Positions 21,763 to 30,723 of a stretch of 34,361 nucleotides of DNA are shown here, in pieces; the first letter of the stretch is position 1; each line of letters begins with the position of its first letter. The notes below the pieces were generated by a model, which ran no database searches, was not told the origin of the DNA, and saw nothing but the letters and a program-made list of their open reading frames with translations. Source of the stretch: Symbiodinium natans (taxonomy: Eukaryota > Sar > Dinophyceae > Suessiales > Symbiodiniaceae); assembly GCA_905221605.1 (NCBI GenBank), contig CAJNDS010001109.1, positions 1-34,361 on the forward strand, given 5' to 3'. A program made the translations under genes and the position numbers.

Positions 21763-22155
21763 ATGCCACGCCTATTCCTAGACCTTTTTGCGGGCACGAC
21801 CAGCCCGCTTACAGCAGCAGCCAAAGAGCTCAACCTGGACAGCATCGAGCCTATTGACGCAGTCGCTAATCCTAAACACAACGTGCTCGATGATTGCTTT
21901 TATGCAATCCTGCAAAGGCTATGCTGGTCAGGCCTAGTTTCCTTCATTTGGTCTAGCAGCAGCAACGCGTCGACTCCAGCGCAGAGATCCATGCGCGCAG
22001 CCGCGCACTCATCCGCACCGCCACCGCTAAAGGAGCGGATGGCGGTTTCGAGCAACCAGTCGACGCCATGTCCTGGCTTGAGCACGACAACGTCCAACTG
22101 CTGTGCGAACTCAACGCCACATGCGCGCACGTTGCAGCCTGCGCACACGGCTTGA
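21763..22155 (+). pseudogene. Retroelement N-terminal segment, methyltransferase-like (frame 1)
   Basis: Starts MPRLFLDLFAGTTSPLT. The FLDLFAG...SPL motif with a following acidic turn looks like the SAM-binding start of a DNA methyltransferase fold. Homology ends near residue 64 (SFIWSS), where a catalytic Pro-Cys motif would be expected and is missing. Related sequence resumes in another frame (frame 0, open from 21957): EIHARSRALI, then GGFEQPVDAMSWLE. So the original protein crosses from frame 1 to frame 0 near 21950, with loss of about 25 codons. The remaining codons here are shadow. Upstream in-frame codons (STTSTSGSEASARDPDAA) suggest the true start may be further left. Confidence 0.65.
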
Positions 22156-23549
22156 ACATCCACAAAGCATGGGTGTTTTGCTGCACTCTCAGGGAAACCG
22201 CATCCCTTGCCTCAGTCTGCAAACATCACCGCGATGAGCACACCTCTGTTTGCAACAAGAGAGACTCCTCGGGAGCATTCATCAGCTCCACAACTGCAAA
22301 ATACCCCAGCACGCTTGCAAAAGCACTGCTGACGATTGCGCAACCTCGCATCAGCTCAACCGGGCTCCACAGCATATCACTACAGCACGCTCTGTCCTTG
22401 CTGCCAGTCTCCATGCCGCCTCATCCCCGCATTCTAGTCTGCGACGGGTCAGGACAGAACAGCACAGCAGACCACTCCCTACCGTCCAACGACAAGCGCA
22501 TGTCAAAGCTGCGCGAAGCCTTCATGTCCTACGTACAGGACAACAACCTCATGCAGCAATTGGCAACGCACCTGTCACAGGCAAAGGACACGCACCCCCT
22601 GTCAGAAAAACAACAGTTAGACCTGGCCTGCCTAGCCCATGCAATCGTGCACCCTGGATGCACGGATACTAACTGCCTTAGCATCAGGGAAGACCAGCCC
22701 TTTCGCCTCCTTCTCCTGCAAGCCATAGCTCAGCATGTCGATGACCCGGACCTGGACCTCATCCCTATCCTCCTCGAAGGAGTGCCTACCGGTGCCTTCA
22801 CACCGCTGCCCGCAAGCAAGCAATGGATCGCAAATCAACTAAGCGATCCGCAAGAATCAGACCCATTGCACCTGCAACACTGCGCAGGCAACTGGACGCA
22901 AGCAGAAAAGAATCCCGCTGTCCTGCAAGAGCTCATTGACAAAGAACTGCGCGAGGGTTACATTGCACAATTTGACGGCACCGAAGCCGACGCAAAACTG
23001 CATTGGCCAAAAGGTACAGCGATCGGCAAGCTAAACGTGGTCATCGCACAGGGCCGCGACCCACGCATGGTGCTTGACAGCACCATTTGCAACCTAAATC
23101 CGCGCTGCCACTTGCCCGAGCGCGTGCAAATGCCTACCGCAAAAGATGTGCAGCTAACATACTCGCACCGCGACCCGCACGGCTACTGGCACGGGCTATC
23201 GCTAGATTTCAAGGCCGCACACAAAGCATGCGTAGTGCGCGAGGACGAAAGGGGCACACTGCTCTTCAGGCACCAGCACAAACTCTACTACTATAAAGTA
23301 TGCCATTTTGGTGCAAGGTTTAGCAGCTTTTGGTGGCAAAGACTAGGCTCGGTCATCCACCGCACTTTGCACCGCCTCCTCAGCCATAGACCGCACCGCA
23401 GTTTCCTATATGTCGATGACATATTCGCAATGCTGTGTGCAAAACACAGCGCCGAGCTAGCCTGCCTAACCATTTGCCTACTCACCGCCGATAAGTTGGC
23501 GCAAAGCACAGCTGGGGCCCCGCATTACATGGCGCGGCTGGACGTTTGA
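22068..23549 (+). pseudogene. Retroelement reverse transcriptase segment (frame 0)
   Basis: A 493-codon frame; the usable frame is open from 21957. The first 60 residues finish the methyltransferase-like segment (SWLEHDNVQLLCELNATCAH). The palm and fingers follow at about residues 270-460, including LDFKAAHKACVV, a YYKVCHFGARFSSFWWQR stretch and the catalytic YVDD at 23409-23420 (residues 448-451), the reverse transcriptase signature. Near 23485-23492 the correct frame switches: in frame 1 ISWRKAQLGPRITWRGW continues the thumb/connection, while frame 0 runs to a stop at 23549. The layout resembles DIRS-type elements, but no tyrosine recombinase was found, so the class is open. It cannot produce a full polyprotein as it stands. 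Confidence 0.85.
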
Positions 23550-23574
23550 TCTAGCCAACGACACCCTGCAATTA

Positions 23575-24627
23575 GTGCATACCAAAATCGCAAAGCTGCT
23601 CGAGCAACTCGCAGCACTGCGCCGTGCATCCAAAGTGCACCGCAAAGCCCTGGAGGCCTGCCTAGGTCTCCTAGTCTGGGCAACTACAATGTCTCCGCAC
23701 CTGCGACCCTTCCTTGCACCGCTTTACAGCGACCTGCGCAGTGGGAAAGGCACCCCGCACAGCGTGCCGGCCACGCAATGGCAGCAATTCTACCAGGCTC
23801 TGGACGACCAGGCACGAGTGCAAAACCCCGCAGGTATGTGGCTCCCAAAGAATGCACAGCTTCTCGAAGTCGGAAGCATTCCTATTTCTTGCAAAGCAGA
23901 CGTCCCACGTGTGCCCAAAACCAGCCAGCGCACGTGGGTGCGCCTGGCAGACCCCAGCCGCCATGAAGTGCACCTCCGCAAGCAAAGCAAAGAAGCATTG
24001 CTGTGGCTTGAACAAATGTTCAAACACAGCAACATCGCTCCCCTTCACCAACCGCAGCTTTTGCAATGCCTTAGCGCCGCAGATGCCATGGCAGAAGGCA
24101 ACCAGGTGGGAATAGGGGGATGGATGTGTACCAGCAGAGGCTTTGCATGGTTCAGCGAAACATGGACCATGCAAGAGGTCCGCGCCACCTGGCCTGCCCT
24201 CACAGACTCAGCACAGCCGTACATCGCCTGCTTTGAAGTCCTCGCACAGCTCGCGCTCCTGCAAACCGCTTGGTTGAAGGCGAGGCCATCCAGCATGTCC
24301 TTTATATTACCCACAGCAAGCGACAATACTGCAGCCGAAAGCGGCATAAATAAGCTCTTCAGTACAACCGAGCCACTCGCATCTTTCCTGAAGCTAGTCG
24401 CAGACTGGGCGCACAGGCACTCCGTGCAACTAGCAGTCTCCCACCTTGCAGGGGAGAAAAATGTCTGGGCAGACGAGCTCAGCCGCAACCGCATGCACCG
24501 ATTCCAGCACCGCATGCACGAACGCGTACGCATTTCACTGCAAATGCTTGCAGAACGATGCCACTGCATCCACCTGCACCCCCCAGACGCATTCTGGGCT
24601 AGCTCTTTGCTGGCTGCCTCCGCATGA
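23575..24627 (+). pseudogene. Retroelement connection and RNase H segment (frame 1)
   Basis: A 350-codon frame, really open from about 23470. It begins with the connection region (KIAKLLEQLAALRR, LRPFLAPLYSDL). It then has an RNase H-like fold: GIGGWMC (first strand), CFEVLAQLALLQ (catalytic Glu), ASDNTAAESG (Asp) and ENVWADELSRNR-like LAGEKNVWADELSRNR (last Asp). The first acidic residue expected before GGW is not obvious, which may mean loss of activity. The end (SSLLAASA and stop at 24627) looks like a natural C-terminus. Downstream there is no integrase or recombinase frame before the 135-bp direct repeat. Confidence 0.8.
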
Positions 24628-24798
24628 GAATCGCACTTTTCGCAACCGCATGCGCAGCAAAAAAGAGACCAAAGCGTTGCAGTCTCACAGTGAGTACACT
24701 GCATGTACTAATGAAGCCTCTCAACACTGAGGCCGAAACACTCCTGAGCGCGGTAGGGGTCCTAGTAGCAGATTCAGGAGTTGCTCCGGACTAAAGAA
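24628..24798. other. 3' flank of the retroelement
   Basis: A short unique stretch between the RNase H stop and the first 135-bp direct repeat. It probably holds the element's 3' untranslated end; no terminal repeat was identified. Confidence 0.4.
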
Positions 24799-24933
24799 GG
24801 GGTTGTGAACTCAGAGTGATCTTTGCGTCCTTTAAGAACCGCTTTGCACTCTTCGCTACCCGGAGCAACACCTGAAAAAAGGAGCGCGTCCGATCCGTTG
24901 CTTGCATTAGCTAAGAAGGGAGTAGCCTGAACG
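24799..24933 (+). repeat. 135-bp perfect direct repeat, copy 1
   Basis: By eye every base is identical to 25177-25311. The intervening 243 bp are unique. The copy begins GGGGTTGTGAACTCAGAG and ends GTAGCCTGAACG. Confidence 0.97.
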
Positions 24934-25176
24934 TTGCGTGTGATCTTTTCTTTTTTATACACGCATGTTTTGCTACTGCTTGTCTTGGCGTTGCAAATGT
25001 TGAGATCACCGCAGGGTTCAGGCTCACGCACTGCAGTGGGCGCCGAGCGCCCCGGAAATCTTCACAGCAAGATTTTTGAAAACCCACCCAACCCTCCCTG
25101 AAGCATCCTATGGCTCGCACAGCAAAAGGTTCGCACAACCTTACAAGAGGCACGCACTGCCGAGATACAGCAAGGG

Positions 25177-25311
25177 GGGGTTGTGAACTCAGAGTGATCT
25201 TTGCGTCCTTTAAGAACCGCTTTGCACTCTTCGCTACCCGGAGCAACACCTGAAAAAAGGAGCGCGTCCGATCCGTTGCTTGCATTAGCTAAGAAGGGAG
25301 TAGCCTGAACG
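25177..25311 (+). repeat. 135-bp perfect direct repeat, copy 2
   Basis: Offset exactly 378 bp from copy 1. Identity over 135 bp points to a recent event, such as a tandem duplication followed by a change between the copies, or long direct ends of a small element. Confidence 0.97.
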
Positions 25312-27476
25312 ATTCGGTTCCGAGTTAAGGCAGCTCGAATTGCGGAGGTCTTGGCTGATTACCAGAAGGTTGTGTTTGCGGTGCATGTATGACGATCCCA
25401 ACCGAAGTTACGCAACGCAACAAGTAGCACAACGGTCGTGGAAAGCCCCGAACTTCCACGATCGCGGTGTGCGGCGCACTTGAGATTCCGTAACAACATT
25501 GCCACATCGCTTCCTGATCGTTGCCATAATTGCCCTCGAGGCACTGCAAAGACGGGTGACTAAAACCTTTAGTTTTGTCAGCTTTAGTCGCCATCGCATG
25601 TTCGAAGGACTTGTTTTGAGCCCACATGCGTTTTCGCAGGTCTGGGTCCCGCTCGAGAATGCATTGCTGCGCTAGTTTTCGTAGCCCCCAATCTCAAGTT
25701 CCGAAATTTCAAATTGGGTTTATTTCGAAAGTAGTATCATTTAACATCCAACAAGCTGGCAAGGTTTGCATGACATGTCGTTCGGGGGGTTGGGCCGAGC
25801 AAGGTGCGAGCCCAAGCGTGGCAGACGAAGCTGATGGACTCTGCCATTCATGTCCGAGCCTTGTGCAGACTCAGGGCGAGATTTCAAGGTGCCGGAAAGG
25901 CATGTCTTGCAAAGTCGCACTCAGGTTCCACGTTTCTTGGCTGCTCTATCTTCATTGCGTTGCCGGCCTTTTGCAAGAGGAACTTCTGACCAGCTTGAGT
26001 CACTTGACGGCACGGACACATTTGTTGATTGGGTTTTCGCGCATGTCGGAGTGGTTGATTGAGCCGTGTGTTGTGTTGACGGTGGGATGCGACTAAGAGC
26101 AGCTTCTTGGACCCTGTCGTGCAGGTGCGGCTGCCACTTTTGAGTGCTGCATGCGGCGCTGCAGCTGTTCAGGCGCAAGCTTCTGTCATTTACTTGACTT
26201 CCGCTCGTCGCGATACGGAGCGTCATGACGGTGCACAGCCTCGGAGTGTTCTCAACTTTCTAAGCTGGGAAACTTTTGCTGAAGTGTGCCTTCTGCCTAT
26301 GACTCAACTCGTGCTCGTGATGCCGGTTTGGCTCTCAGCCATTTGTAGCTCTGCAGACGATGAGATGGAGTAGTAACGAGCGTAGAAGGACTTGAAGAAG
26401 CACTTCTCTGGGTAGCCCATGTTAAGTGCTACGGGAACAGATCCCTAGGAACGCGAGGCTTGCATACGATGCTCCAGCGGCTCTGGATTTCCTTGCCCGT
26501 GCTGCATGCATTTGCTGAGCCAGGCCTCGAGCATAGAGTGCATCACTGCAATCCGAGGTCATGTCTGTGCAATTTGAGGGTCCGCAGCGCCGCACTTCTC
26601 GAGCTGTCCTCGTATTGCCGAGGTCTGTCGAGCTGTCCTAGATCCACTTGCAGCAACGATCGCGTTGATGGCGATGGCGACTGCCGGTCATCCTCAGATG
26701 TCTCCGTCGCCTGAAAAAGATTTGGAAGCATTCGGGACTTTGCACTATTCCGGAACACGAGCTTCGTTTTCGGCGAATGGTTTCTCTTGGCAACGAACAG
26801 CCAAGGTTGGGAAATGCGGCAGCAAAACAGGCGGCACAGTGAGCCCAACTTGGGAGCATGAAGTTGTTTGATTTCTTGCGATGAAGGATGGGCCTCCGAC
26901 TTTTGCTTTCATGTAAACGTGTCAGCTGCAAAGACCGCAGCTTCATTCTCAGCTACAATCCTAAACCCTAAACCCGAAATCCTAAACCCGTGTCTCTACG
27001 AGCGTCCGCACAAGCCAGGTGGCTCTACTTTCATCCAGGCAGCCGCTTGGACTAACACGAGGGCACCAAGGGGTGTAACTTCTCAGTTCCTGTTGCAACA
27101 GAGGTAGTTCGGTCGGCTCAACGATATGCTGAAGATCCTGCCACAATGTGGAACACAACCCAGGCGCTTGCTCTTCGGCTTTTGCTGCTAGAAGTGTCAA
27201 GAGGCATGCCGATGTTCTTGACGTGCAGGGTGGCGAGAATGGCACTGACCTGTGGTGGCCATGGCTGCCCTGGCCGACCACAACTACAGTGCCGGTCGCC
27301 ACGGTACCGCCACCAGCGCGTTCTAATGAAGGTGGACATCAGTGTCATGTTCAAACCGTGAATTCTTCGCCGGGCCGGGTTGATACCTTGTGCTGACATG
27401 TGCGCTGAAAGCGCTCGTCTGGTACCTCGTGCATCCTCGTGCCTGGTGGGATCGGGGATGATCGTCTGGGTGTCAG
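25312..27476. other. No firm gene; may hold 5' exons of the thaumatin-Apple gene
   Basis: Open frames up to 156 codons have no clear family match. A plus-strand stretch near 27230-27330 reads DLWWPWLPWPTTTTVPVATV, a Thr/Pro-rich linker type common in extracellular proteins, and could be an upstream exon. A telomere-like tract lies at 26958-26989. A signal peptide exon was not identified. Confidence 0.35.
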
Positions 27477-30400
27477 GCCGGAGGCTACAGATCATCAACC
27501 GATGCAAGCGGCCAATGATAATGCATCCAACTGGTGGCAACAGTGACTCTCGGCAATGTTGCTTATTTCGAGAAGTTCGGACGGGTGTCAGGTTATCCCT
27601 TGTTGATCCCTCGCCGAGGAGATCCCATGTGGTTTGGGATGTCCTGGCGGGATGACTTGCAATCCATACAACAGGTCGGGTCTATCAGAACAGCAACTTG
27701 GTGCTTTGCCAGCTCACGGCGGCATTTCGAGGTTCTGCTACTTCGACTTGTTCGAACCATCCGCAGGCAGAACCAAAGGCTTCATGATCAACGATGTCAA
27801 CCTTTGTCCTATCTGCGAGGCTGGACGATACAACCCGGAGCCACGGCGGAGTTCCACACTCCAAATGTGCTTCGGCTTTTCTCGACCGTGCTTGATGCTT
27901 CAGGGCTGATTCGAAGCTGTTCGAAGTCACACCAAGGTTGCTGTTCGCCAGGGCAACGGCGTGGGTTCCCCAGCTTGCTCAAACTTGCCGTCAGGGCATC
28001 GGTAGCCCGAGCAGTGAGCGTGTAATGTGAGGGATGAACCTGCTAGGTGGTTGCAGACTGGAGCGGCAAACTGGAGGCCTGAATCTACATAGCAGGGCCG
28101 AGGGGAGTGGTGCAGAATCGGAAGCTCACGGTGCCGTTTGTGCCATTGCCCAGCCCTGAGTTCTACCCCAACTCCAGCATGGACATGGGGCCACCGGCAT
28201 CAGCTCTCTGCAACGGACAAAGCAAGTGCCCGACATACCAGGCTCCGGGAAGATCTGCTACACGTGTAAGCACGTGTAAGCACGTGTAAGCGCATGCTTC
28301 ACTGCACGAGCTCAGCAGAACACGAAATTTGTCTCGAGCGTGCATGGTCAGGGACTGAACGGAGTTGCCACGGCCGTCGAGTTCACCTTCGTTCCTCACG
28401 GTGCAGACTTCTATGATGTTTCGATCATTAACGGGTTCAACATTGGCATCGAGTGGCTCGGCGAAGTTCTCAAAGATGCTTTGCGGGTTGGTTTGGTGGA
28501 CATTGCGCATGGTGGCGCTAAAGCTTGTGTCGAAAGCTGCAGGGGATGAATTTCGCTTTCGCTCGGTTGCGTCGCACCCCAAGCCGACCAACTCGAGCCC
28601 CATCTTTGCCAGGATGAAGCCAGACGGATCCTTCCAACCTGTCCACGCAGGCCCACCACTGAAGACAGTCCGGGGAGGGTGCTGTGATGGTGGAAGTTGG
28701 GAAGGTGCCAACGGCCGCGGATACAACTGCGGAGCAGCTGGAGCTCTGACGCAAGCAGACAGGTGCCGCTGTGCCCTGCAAAACTTGTGTTATGAGCTTC
28801 GAATGTTGCGAATAATTGTGACGCGTCGGGCATGCAATAAACTGGGGTGGAACTACGGTAGCTGCAATGCTTAGCCAGCCACTCTTGTCCTTCCAATGCT
28901 TGCTGTGGCCTTTTTCATACATTCAGACGCTGGTTTGGGAAGCTCTCCAGTGAAGGGAGAGGTTCAGGCGATAATCGTTTTAAGTCGCGTGTTGTTGAGC
29001 ACTTTGACAGGCGCTTGTCAGCTTGCTCGTGGGAGTTCTCCAAGCGCCTCCAGACACTGGGACAAGCTGCTTGGCTCGCATTGGCTGACGGCCCATTCCA
29101 ACCTGCGCAGCCCGATCCAAAGACTTCACTGCTCTCAGTGCTCAGATGAAACAGCATGTCAAGGCTGACATCAGCCCACTGCTAACGCAAGTCGATGGGG
29201 GATATGGCTACTGCCGGACTCATGCGGACTGCCAGGGGCAAGGCATTGCCACTCGACTGCACCGAGGTACACGAAAGACGTAGGACTCTTGGTCAAGACT
29301 GCCTGCGTCCATGAGCGTCTTTTGGAGCCGATGGTAGCCTGCTGCTGACGAAAGGTATGTGGGCAGGTTGCGAAAACGGTCTGGGATTGGGTGGCGAGGG
29401 TGTTTCGTCCGACGACACAGATTACCATGGAGAGACTTGCCTTGACAAGCACAGTACTGTAGACGCAGGAGGGTCGTAGGACTCTGGCCGTTTTTCAAGC
29501 AGCCCAAGGTGTGGCCATCGGATTGGTATGTGGTCGGTCTACCAGCTTTGCGTCTGGAGTGGGAACACGTATCGCAGCCCTGCCCCTTTCGATGGACTGA
29601 TTGACTGCCCCAGCATGCACTACATGTTTGCCTGTGCCTGGGACTGCGTTCCAATGCGTTCGAGTTGCACCAGTGCACTCGGTTCATGCAATAGTGCAAT
29701 AGATAAAGGAGCTGTCCGTGCCAGATGAGGGTGTGCAAGGGTCTAAGGTGCTGGCCCTGAACCCTGGACAACAACCTGCTACAACGACGCAACTTCCTTC
29801 AAGGTATACCAGGTTTGCTGTGTCTTCAGCACGGTCTTGCTGTGAAGCTGCATGGGCTGCATCTGGTGCTGTTTTGAGGTACCTGCTGGTGAGGAGTGCT
29901 GCGGATGTGCAAACTGGACAGCAGCACTGGGAATTCCCGTGCCGGACGGTGGCAAAGGCAGGCTTCCTTGAGCTGATGATGATTGGCAGATTCAGCTTGT
30001 CAAGAGCTTTTCCCTGCTGATCAGGCTGCCAAGGAGCCAGTCAAACATGGCAGGTGACCGCTCAGCCTTTCTACGAAATTCTGAAGGCGGGGATGTCAGT
30101 GTTCGCATATGGGGGTAGTCTTCCAAAAAGGAATTTGCAGTCCATTGCAGTACGAGCGTGGAGCTTGTCATGAATCGGTGGATTTACGCTATGTGCTCAA
30201 CAGCAGAACTGCTGACTCCTGATGCCCGCTTGCGGGTGCAAAGGCTGCATGTGGGTGGCAGGACTCTCTCAAAATTGCTTTGGTGACCTTTCAGGACTTT
30301 TCTTTTCTGTTCTGTGCTGAGTGTCGTGTGCGACAAAAGCATAAGTGGGGGCTTGGTTGGTCTGTGCCAGAAGTCAGGGGAACGATCGTTACGTTCGGGT

Positions 30401-30723
30401 TTTCGGCCGAATGTGTTCGCTGCTGAGTGGATGAGCTCAGACTGCTGTCGTTTGGAGCCCATGAGGCCGGCTGTCCGACGGCCTACACCTTTGCACCTTG
30501 GCCTCTGCCTTGAAGTCCCGAAGCTAGGGCCGCTGGGGGGAGGGAGTCGTGAGTGTGCCACCACTCGCGTCCAGCCCAGGCATTCGATGATGAGACCAGC
30601 ACATTCACGTGCCAAACTGCCGAGAGCCAGGAAGATGATGCTGTTCCCAACGCGGCGGGCTACAACATAACACTATGCCCGACGGACCCGGACTTCGTAG
30701 AACTGGGTGGAGGAGTTGACCAG
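27477..30723 (+). other. Thaumatin-like domain (exons 1-11)
   Basis: Motifs in family order: QIINRCKRPMIMHPTGGN (first strand), SWTIQPGATAEFHTP, ALCNGQSKCPTYQAPG, NTKFVSSV, then VATAVEFTF and ADFYDVSIINGFNIGIE (acidic cleft region). Next come YNCGAAGALTQAD, GGYGYCRTHADC, CGHRIGMWSVYQLCVW, YMFACAGPEPWTTTCYNDA, EECCGCANW, QPFYEILKAGMSVFAYG and FDDETSTFTC, closing with YNITLCP. The last block matches the plant-type ending 'DD.TSTFTC...Y.I.FCP' of thaumatin proteins. Roughly 16-17 cysteines are visible, near the family's usual 16. Some family residues differ: the usual cleft Asp-Gly-Phe reads NGF, and one expected Cys before 'SVFAY' is Met. Confidence 0.85.

Noticed and set aside
27634-27909. Plus-strand frame with CYFDLFEPSAG-like text as a thaumatin exon
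   Set aside because: The other frame at 27820-27866 (WTIQPGATAEF) fits the family and the intron phases better.
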